From Lithodes maja (lineage: Eukaryota; Arthropoda; Malacostraca; Decapoda; Lithodidae), in assembly GCA_037953745.1 (NCBI GenBank), contig JBAKBP010000189.1:1-64000 (forward strand): a stretch of 64,000 nucleotides of DNA, written 5' to 3'. Below are positions 44,711 to 55,571 of this stretch, one piece after another. Numbering within the stretch: the first letter of the stretch is position 1; every line of letters begins with the position of its first letter. A model generated the notes under the pieces. The model had not been told where the DNA came from. It saw only the letters and a program-made list of their open reading frames with translations, and did no database searches. The position numbers and the translations under genes were made by a program.

Positions 44711-45664
44711 CACCATATGGTAGAGATGTGACCTGTAAATTAATCAATCAATATACTCAGTCTACGAAACGACAGTATCAATCACATTGGCAAGCCTTTA
44801 CTTCTTGGATCATTAAAACAGAACAGACTGTGCCCTCAGTGGCATTAGTTTTTAATTATTTGAATTATCTGTTTGAGCAGAAACGTTTATCCGTGGTAAC
44901 GTTAAAAAAATCACTTAACTGCGATTAGAGTGCCCTTTTTCGACCTTACAGGTCTCTCCATACCGGTAGCGGAGGAAACAGGTTTTATGAGAGCATGTTT
45001 TAAACTCCGCCCACCTCCCCGTCAGCTCATGCCTACTTGGTCTCTGGACAAGGCATTGTCTTTACTTCACTCTCGTCTGTACCAAAATACTGCAGATTTT
45101 GCATTACTCTTAAAAAAGGCTGTATTCCTTTTGGCTTTGGCCACCGGGAACAGAGTGTCTGAGCTGGCGGCGATGAGCAACACACCTAATTGCCTTAGGT
45201 TTGGTAGACTTAATGAATGTATTCACATTGCACCTTCCCCGGGATTTGTAGCCAAGAATGAGCACAGTGCACACGTGTTTTCTGAGTTCACTGTGCCGGC
45301 GTTAAAAAGGGGAAAGGTGCACCATAATCTATGTCCAGTGCAAGCTCTAACCAAATATTTGAGAGTAGCTCCTCTAAACCCCCAAGGTGCTTTGTGGGTA
45401 GCGAGTACGGGTAAACGCTTACTGAAACGGAGATTAGCTTCTCTTCTGGTCGAAGTCATTAAAGAGAGTAATCCCGGCGTTGTGGGTAGGGCCCACGATT
45501 TACGCAAATGGGCAGCCTCTTTACATTTCCTGAAGAACTTTTCAGTAGAAGATATTTCGTCCACACAGTTGTGGGCGTCTAATCATACGTTTTTGACTAG
45601 ATACTTGTCAGTTGCTCTAGACAAACCTTCCTTACCATGTATAGCTTTAAGGCAGAGGGTCTAG
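44684..45664 (+). pseudogene. DIRS tyrosine recombinase, one frameshift
   Basis: An ATG at 44684 opens a frame with an N-terminal SAM-like core-binding part (STKRQYQSHWQAFTSWI, LVFNYLNYLFE) that stops at 44928. A one-base shift then gives the catalytic domain to 45664. That domain has arginine in TGNRVSELAAM, the H-x-x-R motif AHDLRKWAASL, and the terminal W...Y block LWASNHTFLTRYLS holding the nucleophilic tyrosine. These are the catalytic residues of tyrosine recombinases. Its position directly after a DIRS RT/RNase H, with overlapping start, excludes a Crypton. This enzyme would insert the circular DNA copy without target duplication. The single frameshift is the only lesion I see in it. 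Confidence 0.87.
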
Positions 45665-46152
45665 GTGGCCCTTCAGTCACTTTTGTTTACTTTCAAGGAA
45701 AAGGGGGGGGGGGGTGCAGTCAGTGAAACATAGGACACCCTAGACCCCGCCGGAATGTAAGAGCTGTGATACAAATTATGGATAATGTGATATGAAAATT
45801 TCTCTGTTCTATTCAGGGCGAGAAATTGTGCTAGTACAATGTTAGTACAAACAACAGGGTTATTATAGTAGTTTTAGCTGTGAAAGCAATTTAGTATTAA
45901 ACAGTGGAGATCTTTTGCAAAATATTTCCACGAATATTATGGGGTTTATTATGTGCACATGTAAACTTATAACTTGTTATTTTTGTCACCACTCGTTGAG
46001 TGGGGTGCCTTTGTAACTACAGATCTGTTCACAGAATCTCCAGAGTTACCCTTTTTTGTCAAGCAGGCTTCTTTGAAGCACGCACCTGCTTGAACCCCCT
46101 TTTTGTATATATATGGGCTGCGCCATAATTAAATATATTTTCAAAGTAAGAA
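45665..46152. other. DIRS 3' region and flank, non-coding
   Basis: This stretch contains a poly-G run (about 45703-45713) and the candidate right inverted segment near 45746-45760. AT-rich DNA without a supported gene follows. Confidence 0.5.
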
Positions 46153-46154
46153 TA

Positions 46155-47316
46155 CAGTAAACTTCCGTTAATCCGACGACCGATGATTCGAATCTCCCAA
46201 TAGTCCGAATTTTTCAATTTGAGGCCAAATCCGAATTCTCCCGATGGTCCGAATTTCAAGAAGTCCCAAAGTCCCCTTTTTGAGGCATTAGGCCACTCAA
46301 ATGACACATAATGGAGCACACACATATCATATGTTCATGAATTCACTTTAAAAGTTTACCATTGTCATTGTAGCCTATTACCTACTTCAAAACATTCAGA
46401 TTAATGGTCAAAGGAATCTGCTGATATAAACGTCTTCTTCTTCTTCCGTCTACTAGCAAGTTTGTCTTGCTCTTTAAGATCAGATGTGGTTCGGGAAGTA
46501 ATGCCTTAACAACGGCACCTCCCTGAGAAGTTCTTGTAATTTTCCTTTTGTGATTTTCCTTTTGTGATGTGCTCTGTTATATTATATTGTATTGAAAGCA
46601 CCCTTGTCTTGTTGTCTTGAAAGCACCCTTGGGACGCTCCGATCACTGAACTATAAATAGTAGCGTATCGGAACGTCCAAAGGTGCGTTTTCAAGCTCAA
46701 GGCTAATACATCCAAAGGTGCATTTTCAAGCTCAAGACTGATTCATTCAGTCTTGAGCTTGAAAATGCACCTTTGGATGTATTAGCCTTGAGCTTGAAAA
46801 CGCACCTTTGGACGTTCCGATACGCTACTATTTAGAGTTCAGTGATCGGAGCGTCCCAAGGGTGCTTTCAAGACAACAAGACAAGGGTGCTTTCAATACA
46901 ATATAATATAACAGAGCACATCACAAAAGGAAAATCACAAAAGGAAAATTACAAGAACTTCTCAGGGAGGTGCCGTTGTTAAGGCATTACTTCCCGAACC
47001 ACATCTGATCTTAAAGAGCAAGACAAACTTGCTAGTAGACGGAAGAAGAAGAAGACGTTTATATCAGCAGATTCCTTTGACCATTAATCTGAATGTTTTG
47101 AAGTAGGTAATAGGCTACAATGACAATGGTAAACTTTTAAAGTGAATTCATGAACATATGATATGTGTGTGTGCACCATTGTGTCATTTGGGTGGCCTAA
47201 TGTCTCGATGTTTTCGTCATACACAGGTTCATAGGGGTAAAGTCCGATAATCCGAAAAATCCACTAATCCGAACGAGGGCCGGTCCCCTGCCCTTCGGAT
47301 TAACGGAAGTTTACTG
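46155..47316. mobile_element. Tigger/pogo-type element that is one long inverted repeat
   Basis: Perfect 22-bp termini beginning CAGTAAACTTCCGTTAATCC lie at both ends, flanked by TA (46153-46154 and 47317-47318), the Tc1/mariner-Tigger target signature. Inside, arms of about 460 bp (46282-46741 and 46747-47206) are nearly identical inverse copies around a 5-base loop. No transposase is encoded. Transcription in either direction would yield a very long, almost perfect hairpin RNA. I classify it as a non-autonomous foldback-like Tigger relative. Confidence 0.85.
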
Positions 47317-47392
47317 TACTATGTGGTTGTTTGATTATCTGCTTTTCTTGAGTTATGATATGATTACGAATGTCCCCCTCCAGTCTTAGAAA

Positions 47393-47923
47393 TCAGGCAT
47401 GTTCGTCAATGATGGAGGGGCCACTAATAAATTATAGGTTTGACTCCTGTAAGGAGATAAAGAAAACCTAATATTTAGTAGTGGCCCCGTAATCATTGAC
47501 GACTGGGGCCCTCCCGACCATCCCCTTCCCATTCGTTGATGTATTAAGGATTTTGGTTTACTTGATATGTCAGTGAAGGAAGAATGACGCCTGAATCAGC
47601 GTCTGGTCAAAGATCCACACAAGTACATCCACGATATGATGGAAAGCTTATTGGATAGTTATTCTTATTTTGTTTTTGTTTTTATTTTTTACGAAGTTTT
47701 TTCGTAGTGAGAACCCAATTCATAATGACTGAAGCCATGAGTGAGGTCGCGTGCACTCATGATGAAGGCTCCTCAGATTTTAAATGCTCTGCGCGGTAGA
47801 TTCAAACTACGGCGGATTAGTGTTTGAAGAGGATGCCTTATGTAATAGGCATGTTCGTCAATGATTACGGGGCCACTACTAAATATTAGGTTTTCTTTAT
47901 CTCCTTACAGGAGTCAAACCTAT
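47393..47923. repeat. 69-bp perfect inverted repeat with a flanking direct repeat
   Basis: 47434-47502 and 47855-47923 are exact inverse copies about 350 bp apart. In addition 47396-47440 and 47849-47893 are similar in direct orientation (GGCATGTTCGTCAATGA at both), so the left side itself folds into an imperfect hairpin. Repeats that are complementary and direct at once recall the terminal/internal complementary regions of DIRS elements. A DIRS gag fragment starts nearby at 48280. Confidence 0.75.
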
Positions 47924-48279
47924 ACTTTGCACCAAAGGACATAAATTTTGCAATCCCAAAATTAAACTTAAACTTACCACTGAGGAGGACTCCTATAGTA
48001 TCTCAAGAGAGTGTTGGCTGAATAATACCGTGGGTACACGGCGAGTGAGCCCCAAGACTACGAAAGTTCCCAGTTAAGTCTGGTTATCCCAGATTCCAAA
48101 ACTAACGTTGAACAAGGGCGTAGTGTGTGGAGGCACCCTGAACCCTTGAGTGTAGAACCCGGTAATCAGTATCAGGAGGATAACAGGAAAAGTGCTAATG
48201 TGGACAATCTCCCTTCATCTGTCCCTGATTTAGTGTGGCCAGACGTCTGGTTAGTTGATGTCTGAGCGCCGGTAACAAC

Positions 48280-49303
48280 CGAAAGTAATGGAGGTGACGG
48301 AAGAGCCGGAACACTTAGAATTGTCCTCAGATCAGCCGGAGCCCATTGAGGAAGGGTCGGAAGTTGGGTCTGAGTCATCAAAAGGTTCACATAGCAAATG
48401 TATTACAACAGATGATTTAGATTACATTTTACACAGGGTAATGAAGCAATATAATGTACCAAAGCGTCAAGATTGGGAGCCAAAGCGTCACATTTTTCCT
48501 TTGCCCCTCAACTTTCTCTTCATAATTGCTGAGGGGCACAGGGCCCTGGGTGGGGCTTTGGTTTCCCGGGCGTTTCCTCACCCTCCTCAACTCCCCGCCA
48601 TGGAGTGGCTTCGGTCACCCAGGCTTTATTGTGGTCGGCAGGGAGGGTTCTGTGGGGGCGCTCGGGTACGGCCTTGGCCTTGCTCTGAGCCTTGGGGCTG
48701 TTCGGCCAGGCAGCGTGGGGAACAGCAACAACAAAGCAACAACCAAAGAAATCACAGGATACTCCCACAGCTACGCCGGGAGCTCCTCCGATTGGTTCAG
48801 TTGTGCGGCCGTTAGAGCCGGCCAGAGTTGTTGTTCCACCCAATGTGTCACTTCCCCCAATTAACGTAACTCATGTGACTGCCTCAGCGAGTGGCACTAC
48901 AGTGCCCGCTGCTTTAACTACTACCAGTGTACGTGTCATCACGGATATTACTCCCCCTCCTTTAGACAAAGTTCCCCACAAGAAAAGCCCTATGCCTCTC
49001 TTGTATGGGCCCGATTGCTCTTGGGTTACGGTCACGGCACAAAACCCGAACATAGCACAAACAACCATATCGGGGGAGGTCCCAGTCCCTAGTGAGTGGG
49101 TAATTGAAATGAATAAGAGTAAGAAGTTAAGGGCAAAAGATAAGCAAGGTCAACTTTTAGACGCAACGGTCAAGGCCATCCCCAATGTTTATTACAAAGA
49201 TTTTTTTGTGTATTCCCCTACCCAGGCATTAGTCAACCGGGGCGAATTCGGACGAATTTTGCGTATTTCCGTAGCATGCAGTCTTGTTTTTATCTCAATG
49301 TAA
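48280..49303 (+). pseudogene. Second DIRS Gag fragment, diverged and split by a SINE-like insertion
   Basis: An upstream acidic part (48280-48470) and a downstream part (48745-49220) match the Gag of the DIRS element at 40152-42781. The downstream part carries the blocks SVRVITDITPPPLD, SPMPLLYGPDCSW, GEVPVPSEWVI and NKSKKLRAKD. The two parts are separated by a SINE-like copy at 48471-48743. Homology ends near 49220. The sequence is clearly a different subfamily from the first copy, and no RT or recombinase follows, so it is a solo fragment. Confidence 0.75.
48471..48743 (+). mobile_element. SINE-like repeat with AAC-rich tail, copy 1
   Basis: This roughly 260-bp sequence begins GATTGGGAGCCAAAG, is GC-rich, contains GGGGCTGTTCGGCCAGG near its end, and ends in AAC trinucleotides. 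It is about 85-90% similar by eye to 58344-58603. It interrupts a DIRS gag frame. No polymerase III boxes were recognised, so whether it is a SINE or another short retroposon is open. Confidence 0.7.
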
Positions 49304-49727
49304 AATCTTAAGCATTGTATGTGTAGCTGGTACATTGGGGTATACAATCATAGCATTAACCCTCCAGCCCCGGCGGCCTTAGCTCGCGACTGTACTGTGG
49401 TCCCGGGTGTTTTGCCGATTATTGGGCTATGTTCACTCGCCTGTAACTCAATAAATAGGGCATGTATTGTTACGAATAAAAAAATAAAATGTTCCTCTAA
49501 CCTTCCTCTGTAGAATGCCGTTGAGTAGAGGTCTCTAGCCCCAGTGGTTGCAGAATGGCAAGCATGGGAAGTAGAGTGATTTTCGGCGGCAAATTCTTCC
49601 CGCGTTCGGATGCGTCGCCCCGGCCCCGGCTACCACGCACCTAGTCGCTCGTCGCACCAGTGTTTGCCTCCCATAGACGATTTTAGTGGTTGATATTGAC
49701 AATTTGATGTTTATTTGATATTTTAGG
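49304..49727. other. Non-coding interval
   Basis: No supported gene. The stretch contains a small GC-rich block (about 49360-49400, 49610-49640) and nothing else recognised. Confidence 0.4.
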
Positions 49728-50300
49728 GTGTCACTGTCACTAATATTGCTAATTTTCACTCGATACCGTACTTTTATTAGTAATTGAGGTAGGTTATTGT
49801 TATATTAGGCACTGATTATTCGTTATCACAGGTGTTTATTATACATTGGCCATCAAATATTAGGTTTTGTGTCACTTTCACTTTGGTAAATATGCTTTAG
49901 AGAGTGTCACTGTCACTGATAATGCTCATTTTCACTCGATACCGTACTTTTTATTAGTAATTGAGGTAGGTTATTGTTACATTAGGCACTGATTATTCGT
50001 TATCACAGGTGTTTATTATACATTGGCCATCAAATATTAGGTTTTGTGTCACTTTCACTTTGGTAAATATGCTGTAGAGAGTGTCACTGTTACTGATAAT
50101 GCTCATTTTCACTCGATACCGTACTTTTTATTAGTAATTAAGGTAGGTTATTGTTATATTAGGCACTGATTATTCGTTGTTGTTGTTGTTGTTCCCTAAG
50201 CTGCCTGGCCGAACAGCCCCGTCTGATTATTCGTTATCACAGGTGTTTATTATACATTGGCCATCAAATATTAGGTTTTGTGTCACTTTCACTTAGTTAT
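49728..50300 (+). repeat. 177-bp satellite, about 3.2 copies
   Basis: Units starting GGCACTGATTATTCG lie at 49808, 49985 and 50162 (period 177), preceded by a partial unit from about 49728. The last unit is interrupted by a short SINE-like insertion at 50177-50222. Confidence 0.9.
50177..50222 (-). mobile_element. Truncated SINE-like copy with an 11-13-bp target duplication
   Basis: This is the reverse complement of the last 45 bp of the SINE-like family, including a (GTT)n tail and the GGCCGAACAGCCCC block. It lies between two copies of CTGATTATTCG (50166-50176 and 50223-50233). The 5' truncation plus target duplication show insertion by reverse transcription at a nicked site. Confidence 0.85.
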
Positions 50301-50861
50301 ATGCTTTGTAAACGTTTTATATACAATTTATTGTGTCTTTTTTCACTGATTTATATATTTCTATAGTTTCTAATCATATGAATATCACTTATTATATACA
50401 TTTATGTGTCACTTTCACTTATTATTATGGTGTTATTGTAATTGTATCAATTTTCTGATAATACATATGACTTTTGTATTACAATAAATTGTTTTACTTC
50501 CACTTTTTGCCTATACAGTTGGTCTTCCGGTAACGCGAGTTTTAGAAACGCGGAACACCCCAAATATCCAAAATGTTACTAACGCGGTCAATACTTAGAC
50601 TGGCGCGGGGTCCAGCTGGGCTCCGAACCTTTACTCCCAACTTTCGTAGCTCACATCTCTTCAAATATATGGCCTAACCAAGTTTTTATGCATACCGGAG
50701 GTAGATATGATCGTTCCCGTGCATTGGGTGAATACTAGCACACTCCACATTGTGTAGTTAATGTGTGAGGTGAGAATAATTACCGAAACACACTTATGTT
50801 ATTGTTTGGCTGTTGAGTGAGTGTGTGTGTTGTCATTGTGTGCACAACATGGCTATGCTAT

Positions 50862-51775
50862 CTCGGTCGCCGAATCTTTACTTACGACTTTCGTAATTTA
50901 CCGATGCTCATATCTCTGCAAATAAATGGCCTAACCAAGTGTTTATGCCTACCAGAGGTAGATATGATCGTTGTTGTGCGTTGGGTGAAGACTAGAACAC
51001 CCTACATTGTGTGAGGTGAGAAATAATATGACGGCGAGTTAGGCGGGAATTCCGAAGCTACGATTTTCGTAATTTACCGATGCTCATATCTCTGCAAATA
51101 AATGGCCTAACCAAGTGTTTATGCCTACCAGAGGTAGATATGATCGTTGTTGTGCGTTGGGTGAAGACTAGAACATCCTACATTGTGTAGTTATTGTGTG
51201 AGGTGAGAAATAATAAGACGGCGAGTTAGGCGGGAATTCCGAAGCTACGATTTTCGTAATTTACCGATGCTCATATCTCTGCAAATAAATGGCCTAACCA
51301 AGTGTTTATGCCTACCAGAGGTAGATATGATCGTTGTTGTGCGTTGGGTGAAGACTAGAACACCCTACATTGTGTGAGGTGAGAAATAATATGACGGCGA
51401 GTTAGGCGGGAATTCCGAAGCTACGATTTTCGTAATTTACCGATGCTCATATCTCTGCAAATAAATGGCCTAACCAAGTGTTTATGCCTACCAGAGGTAG
51501 ATATGATCGTTGTTGTGCGTTGGGTGAAGACTAGAACATCCTACATTGTGTAGTTATTGTGTGAGGTGAGAAATAATAAGACGGCGAGTTAGGCGGGAAT
51601 TCCGAAGCTACGATTTTCGTAATTTACCGATGCTCATATCTCTGCAAATAAATGGCCTAACCAAGTGTTTATGCATACCAGAGGTAGATATGATCGTTGT
51701 TGTGCGTTGGATGAAGACTAGAACACCCTACAATGTGTAGTTATTGTGTGAGGTGAGAAATATGATGGAGGGATT
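50862..51775 (+). repeat. Higher-order satellite, alternating 176- and 187-bp units
   Basis: Five units share AATTTACCGATGCTCATATC and begin GAATTCCGAAGCTACG where complete. Starts at 51047, 51234, 51410 and 51597 give lengths 187, 176, 187. Long units carry an extra TAGTTATTGTG and CATCC, while short units have CACCC, so the repeat is a 363-bp dimer. A more diverged unit lies at about 50600-50790. Confidence 0.92.
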
Positions 51776-52114
51776 TCAGAGCTTCGATCGAAAAATGTCG
51801 GCTACTGCTGTGACTCTCTCTCATTAGCCTAGCTGCCTAGCCTAAACAAAATATTTATTCAGAGGTAAGAGTTGTTGCAATGGGCAAATCAACTCATTGC
51901 ACATGTCAAATAACCTTTATAATTGATTTAATTATTATAACATAGGCTTCTATGGAGAAAAAGTGGACTTTGTGGAAATCCCCAGAACACCAAGGTACCT
52001 TTAACATGTAAACATATGGGTTAGGTAACGTGGATTTCCAGAACACATTGGCCGCGTTAATGGAGGACCAACTGTATATACATATTGTCACTGTCTTTGG
52101 TACTTTCACTATGA
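51776..52114. other. Non-coding interval
   Basis: AT-rich DNA between the satellite and the piggyBac transposase. No clear transposon terminus was found in it. Confidence 0.4.
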
Positions 52115-54290
52115 TTAGAACTCCTGCTTGGAGTGGTAATCAAAGAAACACCCTTCAGCACAGAGTGCCACCTTGCACTCCACACACTCCATGGTGGACT
52201 TTTTCTCTGACCTCGCCCTCAGCCTGGTGTTGTAGCAGACATGGCACCGCTTCTGCTGCTGTCAGAGGCAGGGAAATGAGCCTGTGCATATTTATGTAAT
52301 ATGCACAGTGCAAGCGGTCAGTAGCGGCGGGCCCAGCATGTGCCACTGCCCTCTGTGGCATAGCATACTTCTCCAGGAGCTCCTTCAACACCTGCTTTTG
52401 GAACCTCCGCAGGCTATTGAACTTCCTAGGTGTGTTCTCATTCCGAAGCTTGTAGATGTTGTAAGCGTTCAGAATTGACATGTCCACCATGTGCAGAAAG
52501 AACTTTTTGTACCATCTGCATGAGGTACGCAGACAGTCAATGAAGCCTATCTGCATGTCGGACTTGTCCACCAGCCTCATGTTGATGTTGTAGTCCAGGA
52601 CAGCATCGGGCTTGGTCAACCTGGCCTGGGTGCAGCTATCCACCTTGCCAGTCTCCACCATTTCCCCCTTGTGGATGGTGGTCAGGAGGTTGACCTTCCG
52701 CTGGTCGTGCCAGTGGATAGCCAGAATGGGCCCCGACTTCTTCCGGAACACAATCGCCTTTCTTTGTCTTTGGAGGGAAAGGTGGCATGCCCTTCCTTTT
52801 CCCTCGTACTGTGCCTACAGTCCCCGTCTTGCGCTGATGGAGGTACATTGAGAGAGTGGGGAACGTGTAGTAATTGTCCGTGTAGAGGACGTGATTCTTG
52901 TGAAAGTAGCGGTCCATCATGGCTTGCACCACTGCTCCGCCAAAGCCAATGACGGGGTCCACAAGCACGTCCCCTTCCTTCCCGCTGTAGACCAGAAAGT
53001 CCAGGACATAGCCAGTTCGGCAGTCGCACAGCACAAAGAATTTTAGGCCAAAGCGATGTCTCTTTGAGGGGATGTACTGCCGGAAGCTGAGCTTTCCCCG
53101 GAACAGCACAAGAGACTCGTCAATGACAACCTTGCGGAAGGGCTTGAAGTAGGAGGTGAAGCGTTGTCACATCATCTCGTACAACGTCCTAATCTTCCAC
53201 AGCTTGTCTGGGCGGTGGACGTCGGTGTTGGTGACAAGATGGAGCGCTGCGAGGATGTCAAGGTACCGGTCGCTAGACATATATTTCCCGAAGGCAGGGG
53301 TGGATATGAGATCATTGGTGATCCAATAGTCAGGCAACCTATGCTTCTTGACATGAGGCATTAGCATGGTGAGTGACAGGAACACCATGAACTCGTGATG
53401 AGTCACTGCGGTCCACTGCCTCATGTGGCCCTTGGTCACCTTGTCAAACATGTTGACCTGGAATTGGTGCTGCTTGTTGGTCTCCTTGATGACCAATCCT
53501 ACCACCTCCTGATCAAAAAAGGCCTCAAAAGCTCATGTGGTGGAGCATTGGGGCCTGCGGGAAAATTGGGGGTAATTCCTGAACCCTCCTGTACCTATCA
53601 AAGGCTGGCACAACAGGGTTGAAATCTTCCCCGTCAGCCAGGTCTTCCCACTGAAAAATGGAGAATGGGTCTTGGCGACACACACGAGGAGCTGCAGGTG
53701 GTGGCCCAGCACGCCCACGGCCGACTCGGGAGGCGCGCGCCCTAGGCGGCCAGGACGGCGGCCAGGGCGGGCCACAGCACGACGTCCCTGGGCGGAGCGG
53801 ATGGGTTGAGGGTCGTCCATGTAGTCATCGTCGTCAGAGTGGTCATCTTGCCTGACAGTGGACCTATATAGTCATGGCCAGAGTCATCTGTGAGGTGCCC
53901 TTCCTCGTCAGTGCCCTCCACATAATCTGGCGGGAACGAGTGATGCGTGGCGGCGTGCAGGTGGGGCGGGTGGGGCACGAGGTGGGCAAGGGAGTGGAAG
54001 GTGAGGCTATGTCCCCCCGAGGGCTCTGGGCTCCTTTGCCTGCGACGAGTGGCAGAAAGCAATGTTTCACTGTCACTAGGCACAGGTATTGGTGATGCGA
54101 GGTCAAAAACTTCGTCAGGAACACATGTTGATGGCTGGAGAGGTGGGGAGGACCGTGGGGAAAGGTGCGGGTGTGCATGGCTGGGGCCGGCAGGGGTGGA
54201 CGCCGCGGGAGCCTCGAACAAAGACCGCCTAGTTTGCTGTCCTTTTTTCACATATTTCCTGCCTTTTCGGCAGCACCCAGGAGGCAAATA
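52115..54290 (-). pseudogene. piggyBac transposase (PGBD4-like), broken
   Basis: Reading leftward from 54290, an acidic, Pro/Ser-rich N-terminal region (PDYVEGTDEEGHLTDD) leads to the dimerisation part (FDKVTKGHMRQW, HEFMVFLSLTMLM). The DDE/D core follows, with D in VVIDESLVLFRGK near 53120, D in LYTDNYYTFPTL near 52880, and DYN...RLVDKSDMQ near 52570-52600. A C-terminal cysteine-rich domain has RCHVCYN and ECVECKVALC, ending at a TAA at 52115. piggyBac enzymes cut and paste at TTAA without footprints. Damage includes an in-frame TGA at 53167, frameshifts near 52745 and 52270, and at least one in the N-terminal part. The DNA is GC-rich compared with its flanks. Confidence 0.88.
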
Positions 54291-54495
54291 GGCCGAAAGT
54301 GGGGGGTCCTCAACCCTTGGCAGTGGTGGGGGTGGTGGGGAACAATGGCGGCACCCGGGTCATCTTGGGTGGCTTGGGGAGATAAGAGAGACAATGGGGG
54401 CAGAGATGAGTCACCACGCTCACCCTCACTCACAGCCTCATCCTCACCAAGTCTTTTGGCTTCTTCCCTGGCTGCCGCGGCCACCTTTTCAAGTA

Positions 54496-54894
54496 CAGTC
54501 CATCCTCCTACAACGCGAGTTTAGGGGCGGCACTGCGCCTCGTATTGTAGGTATTTCGCGTTGTAGGAATAACACTTTAAATGGAGATAATGATGTTGTT
54601 TTGGAGGTAAGAAGATAACATTGCACTGAGGTGGAGATTTTGCAGGTAGGCAGGATGGCAGGGGGCATTATCCATTAGCAAAATCATCTTAAAATCCAGT
54701 GCGCATCGACGTCATCGCGCTGTAGGTGTGTGTGTGTGGGGGGGGGGGGGGGGGAGGGGGGGGTCGCGCAGTAAGAGGAGGCGCCGGATTTGAAGCACTC
54801 GGCAAGGCCATTTCGCGGTATATGTTTTCGGCCCGGGTAATAAGAGGTTTAGGTAATTCGGGACCCCCCCCTCGTGTTGTAGGAGGATGGACTG
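54496..54894. mobile_element. Tigger-type MITE, TA target duplication
   Basis: Inverted termini starting CAGTCCATCCTCCTACAAC lie at 54496 and, complemented, at the other end (54894), matching at 22 of the first 24 bases. TA lies just outside on each side (54494-54495, 54895-54896). The 399-bp element has no coding capacity and sits just upstream of the piggyBac frame, possibly splitting its leader. Confidence 0.85.
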
Positions 54895-54899
54895 TACCT

Positions 54900-55340
54900 G
54901 CTTCTTATAAAAGCGTAGCTTGAAAGGCGATTTAGCTGACGAAGGGGTTGGAGTCGTGTCACTCAAGTGAAACTTGGAGATTGACCTTGAACTCTCCCAC
55001 TCGCTCACTTTCCCACTTCACTTCTTCACCTAAAACAGCTTCCGCGAAAGCTGTTACATCACCTTCATCACTCTCATGTTCACTCACAAATCCCTGAATT
55101 GAGTATCATTGTCACTGTTATCGCCATAATCACTCGACTTGTAATTAGATGATTTATCACTGTCTTCATCATCAACATATGATCTTCCTGAGCAATATCG
55201 AACATTCTCAATGTCTCCTCGATACCTCCTGGAGATAACACATTTAGGCGGAGGCGTCTGCGTAAAACGCGACGAGCCTGGGCGGGCGTCGGAGGGGGCA
55301 CGGTATCGACACAGCGGAATCACTTATTGGCGTACTATCC
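54900..55340 (-). other. Fragment of an acidic frame, possible transposase N-terminus
   Basis: The minus strand from about 55323 down to 54960 can be read as an acidic, Ser/Asp-rich protein piece (YVDDEDSDKSSNYKSSDY, then EHESDEGDVTAFAEAV with a frame change). Acidic N-termini are common in piggyBac-like and pogo-like transposases. This piece lies upstream of the broken piggyBac frame, but no motif proves they belong together. Confidence 0.35.
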
Positions 55341-55571
55341 ATGATGGCGTCGGGGTAGAGACTGATGCCGTGGCGTAGTTCACGTCTGGTGGCGCTGTCC
55401 ACCACCCCACAACAACAAAAATGTACGCACGCCATTCGAAAGCATATACGCAAGCACACGGAGCCTCAGAGCCCTACCGGGTTCCACGGGCCGCGTTTGT
55501 TATGGGTTTCTCAGAGCCCAACCGGGATCCGAGGCTTAAAGAAATTAAAATGTATTGCATATATTTATTAT

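Larger units (their letters stand above)
39087..45760 (+). mobile_element. DIRS-type tyrosine-recombinase retrotransposon
   Basis: The plus strand carries, in order, a long leader with hairpins, a Cys-rich/SR-rich Gag, a reverse transcriptase plus RNase H of DIRS type (YLDDWLVV), and an overlapping tyrosine recombinase frame. DIRS elements integrate through a tyrosine recombinase rather than an integrase and leave no target duplication. Candidate inverted end segments are seen: TTACTTTCCGGCGGG at about 39111-39125 and its near complement at about 45746-45760. These are short, so the true ends are uncertain. At least seven lesions (stops and frameshifts in gag, RT and recombinase) make the copy inactive. 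The hexamer CCGGCG occurs about 20 times on this strand. Confidence 0.85.

Noticed and set aside
44684..45664. Crypton DNA transposon
   Set aside because: The tyrosine recombinase follows and overlaps a DIRS-type RT/RNase H frame.
50515..50620. Another Tigger element starting TACAGTTGGTCTTCCGG
   Set aside because: No matching inverted terminus was found downstream, so only one end is suggestive.
53742..54291. Several overlapping GC-rich ORFs on both strands
   Set aside because: They are shadows of the piggyBac N-terminal region; only the minus-strand acidic frame fits the downstream domains.
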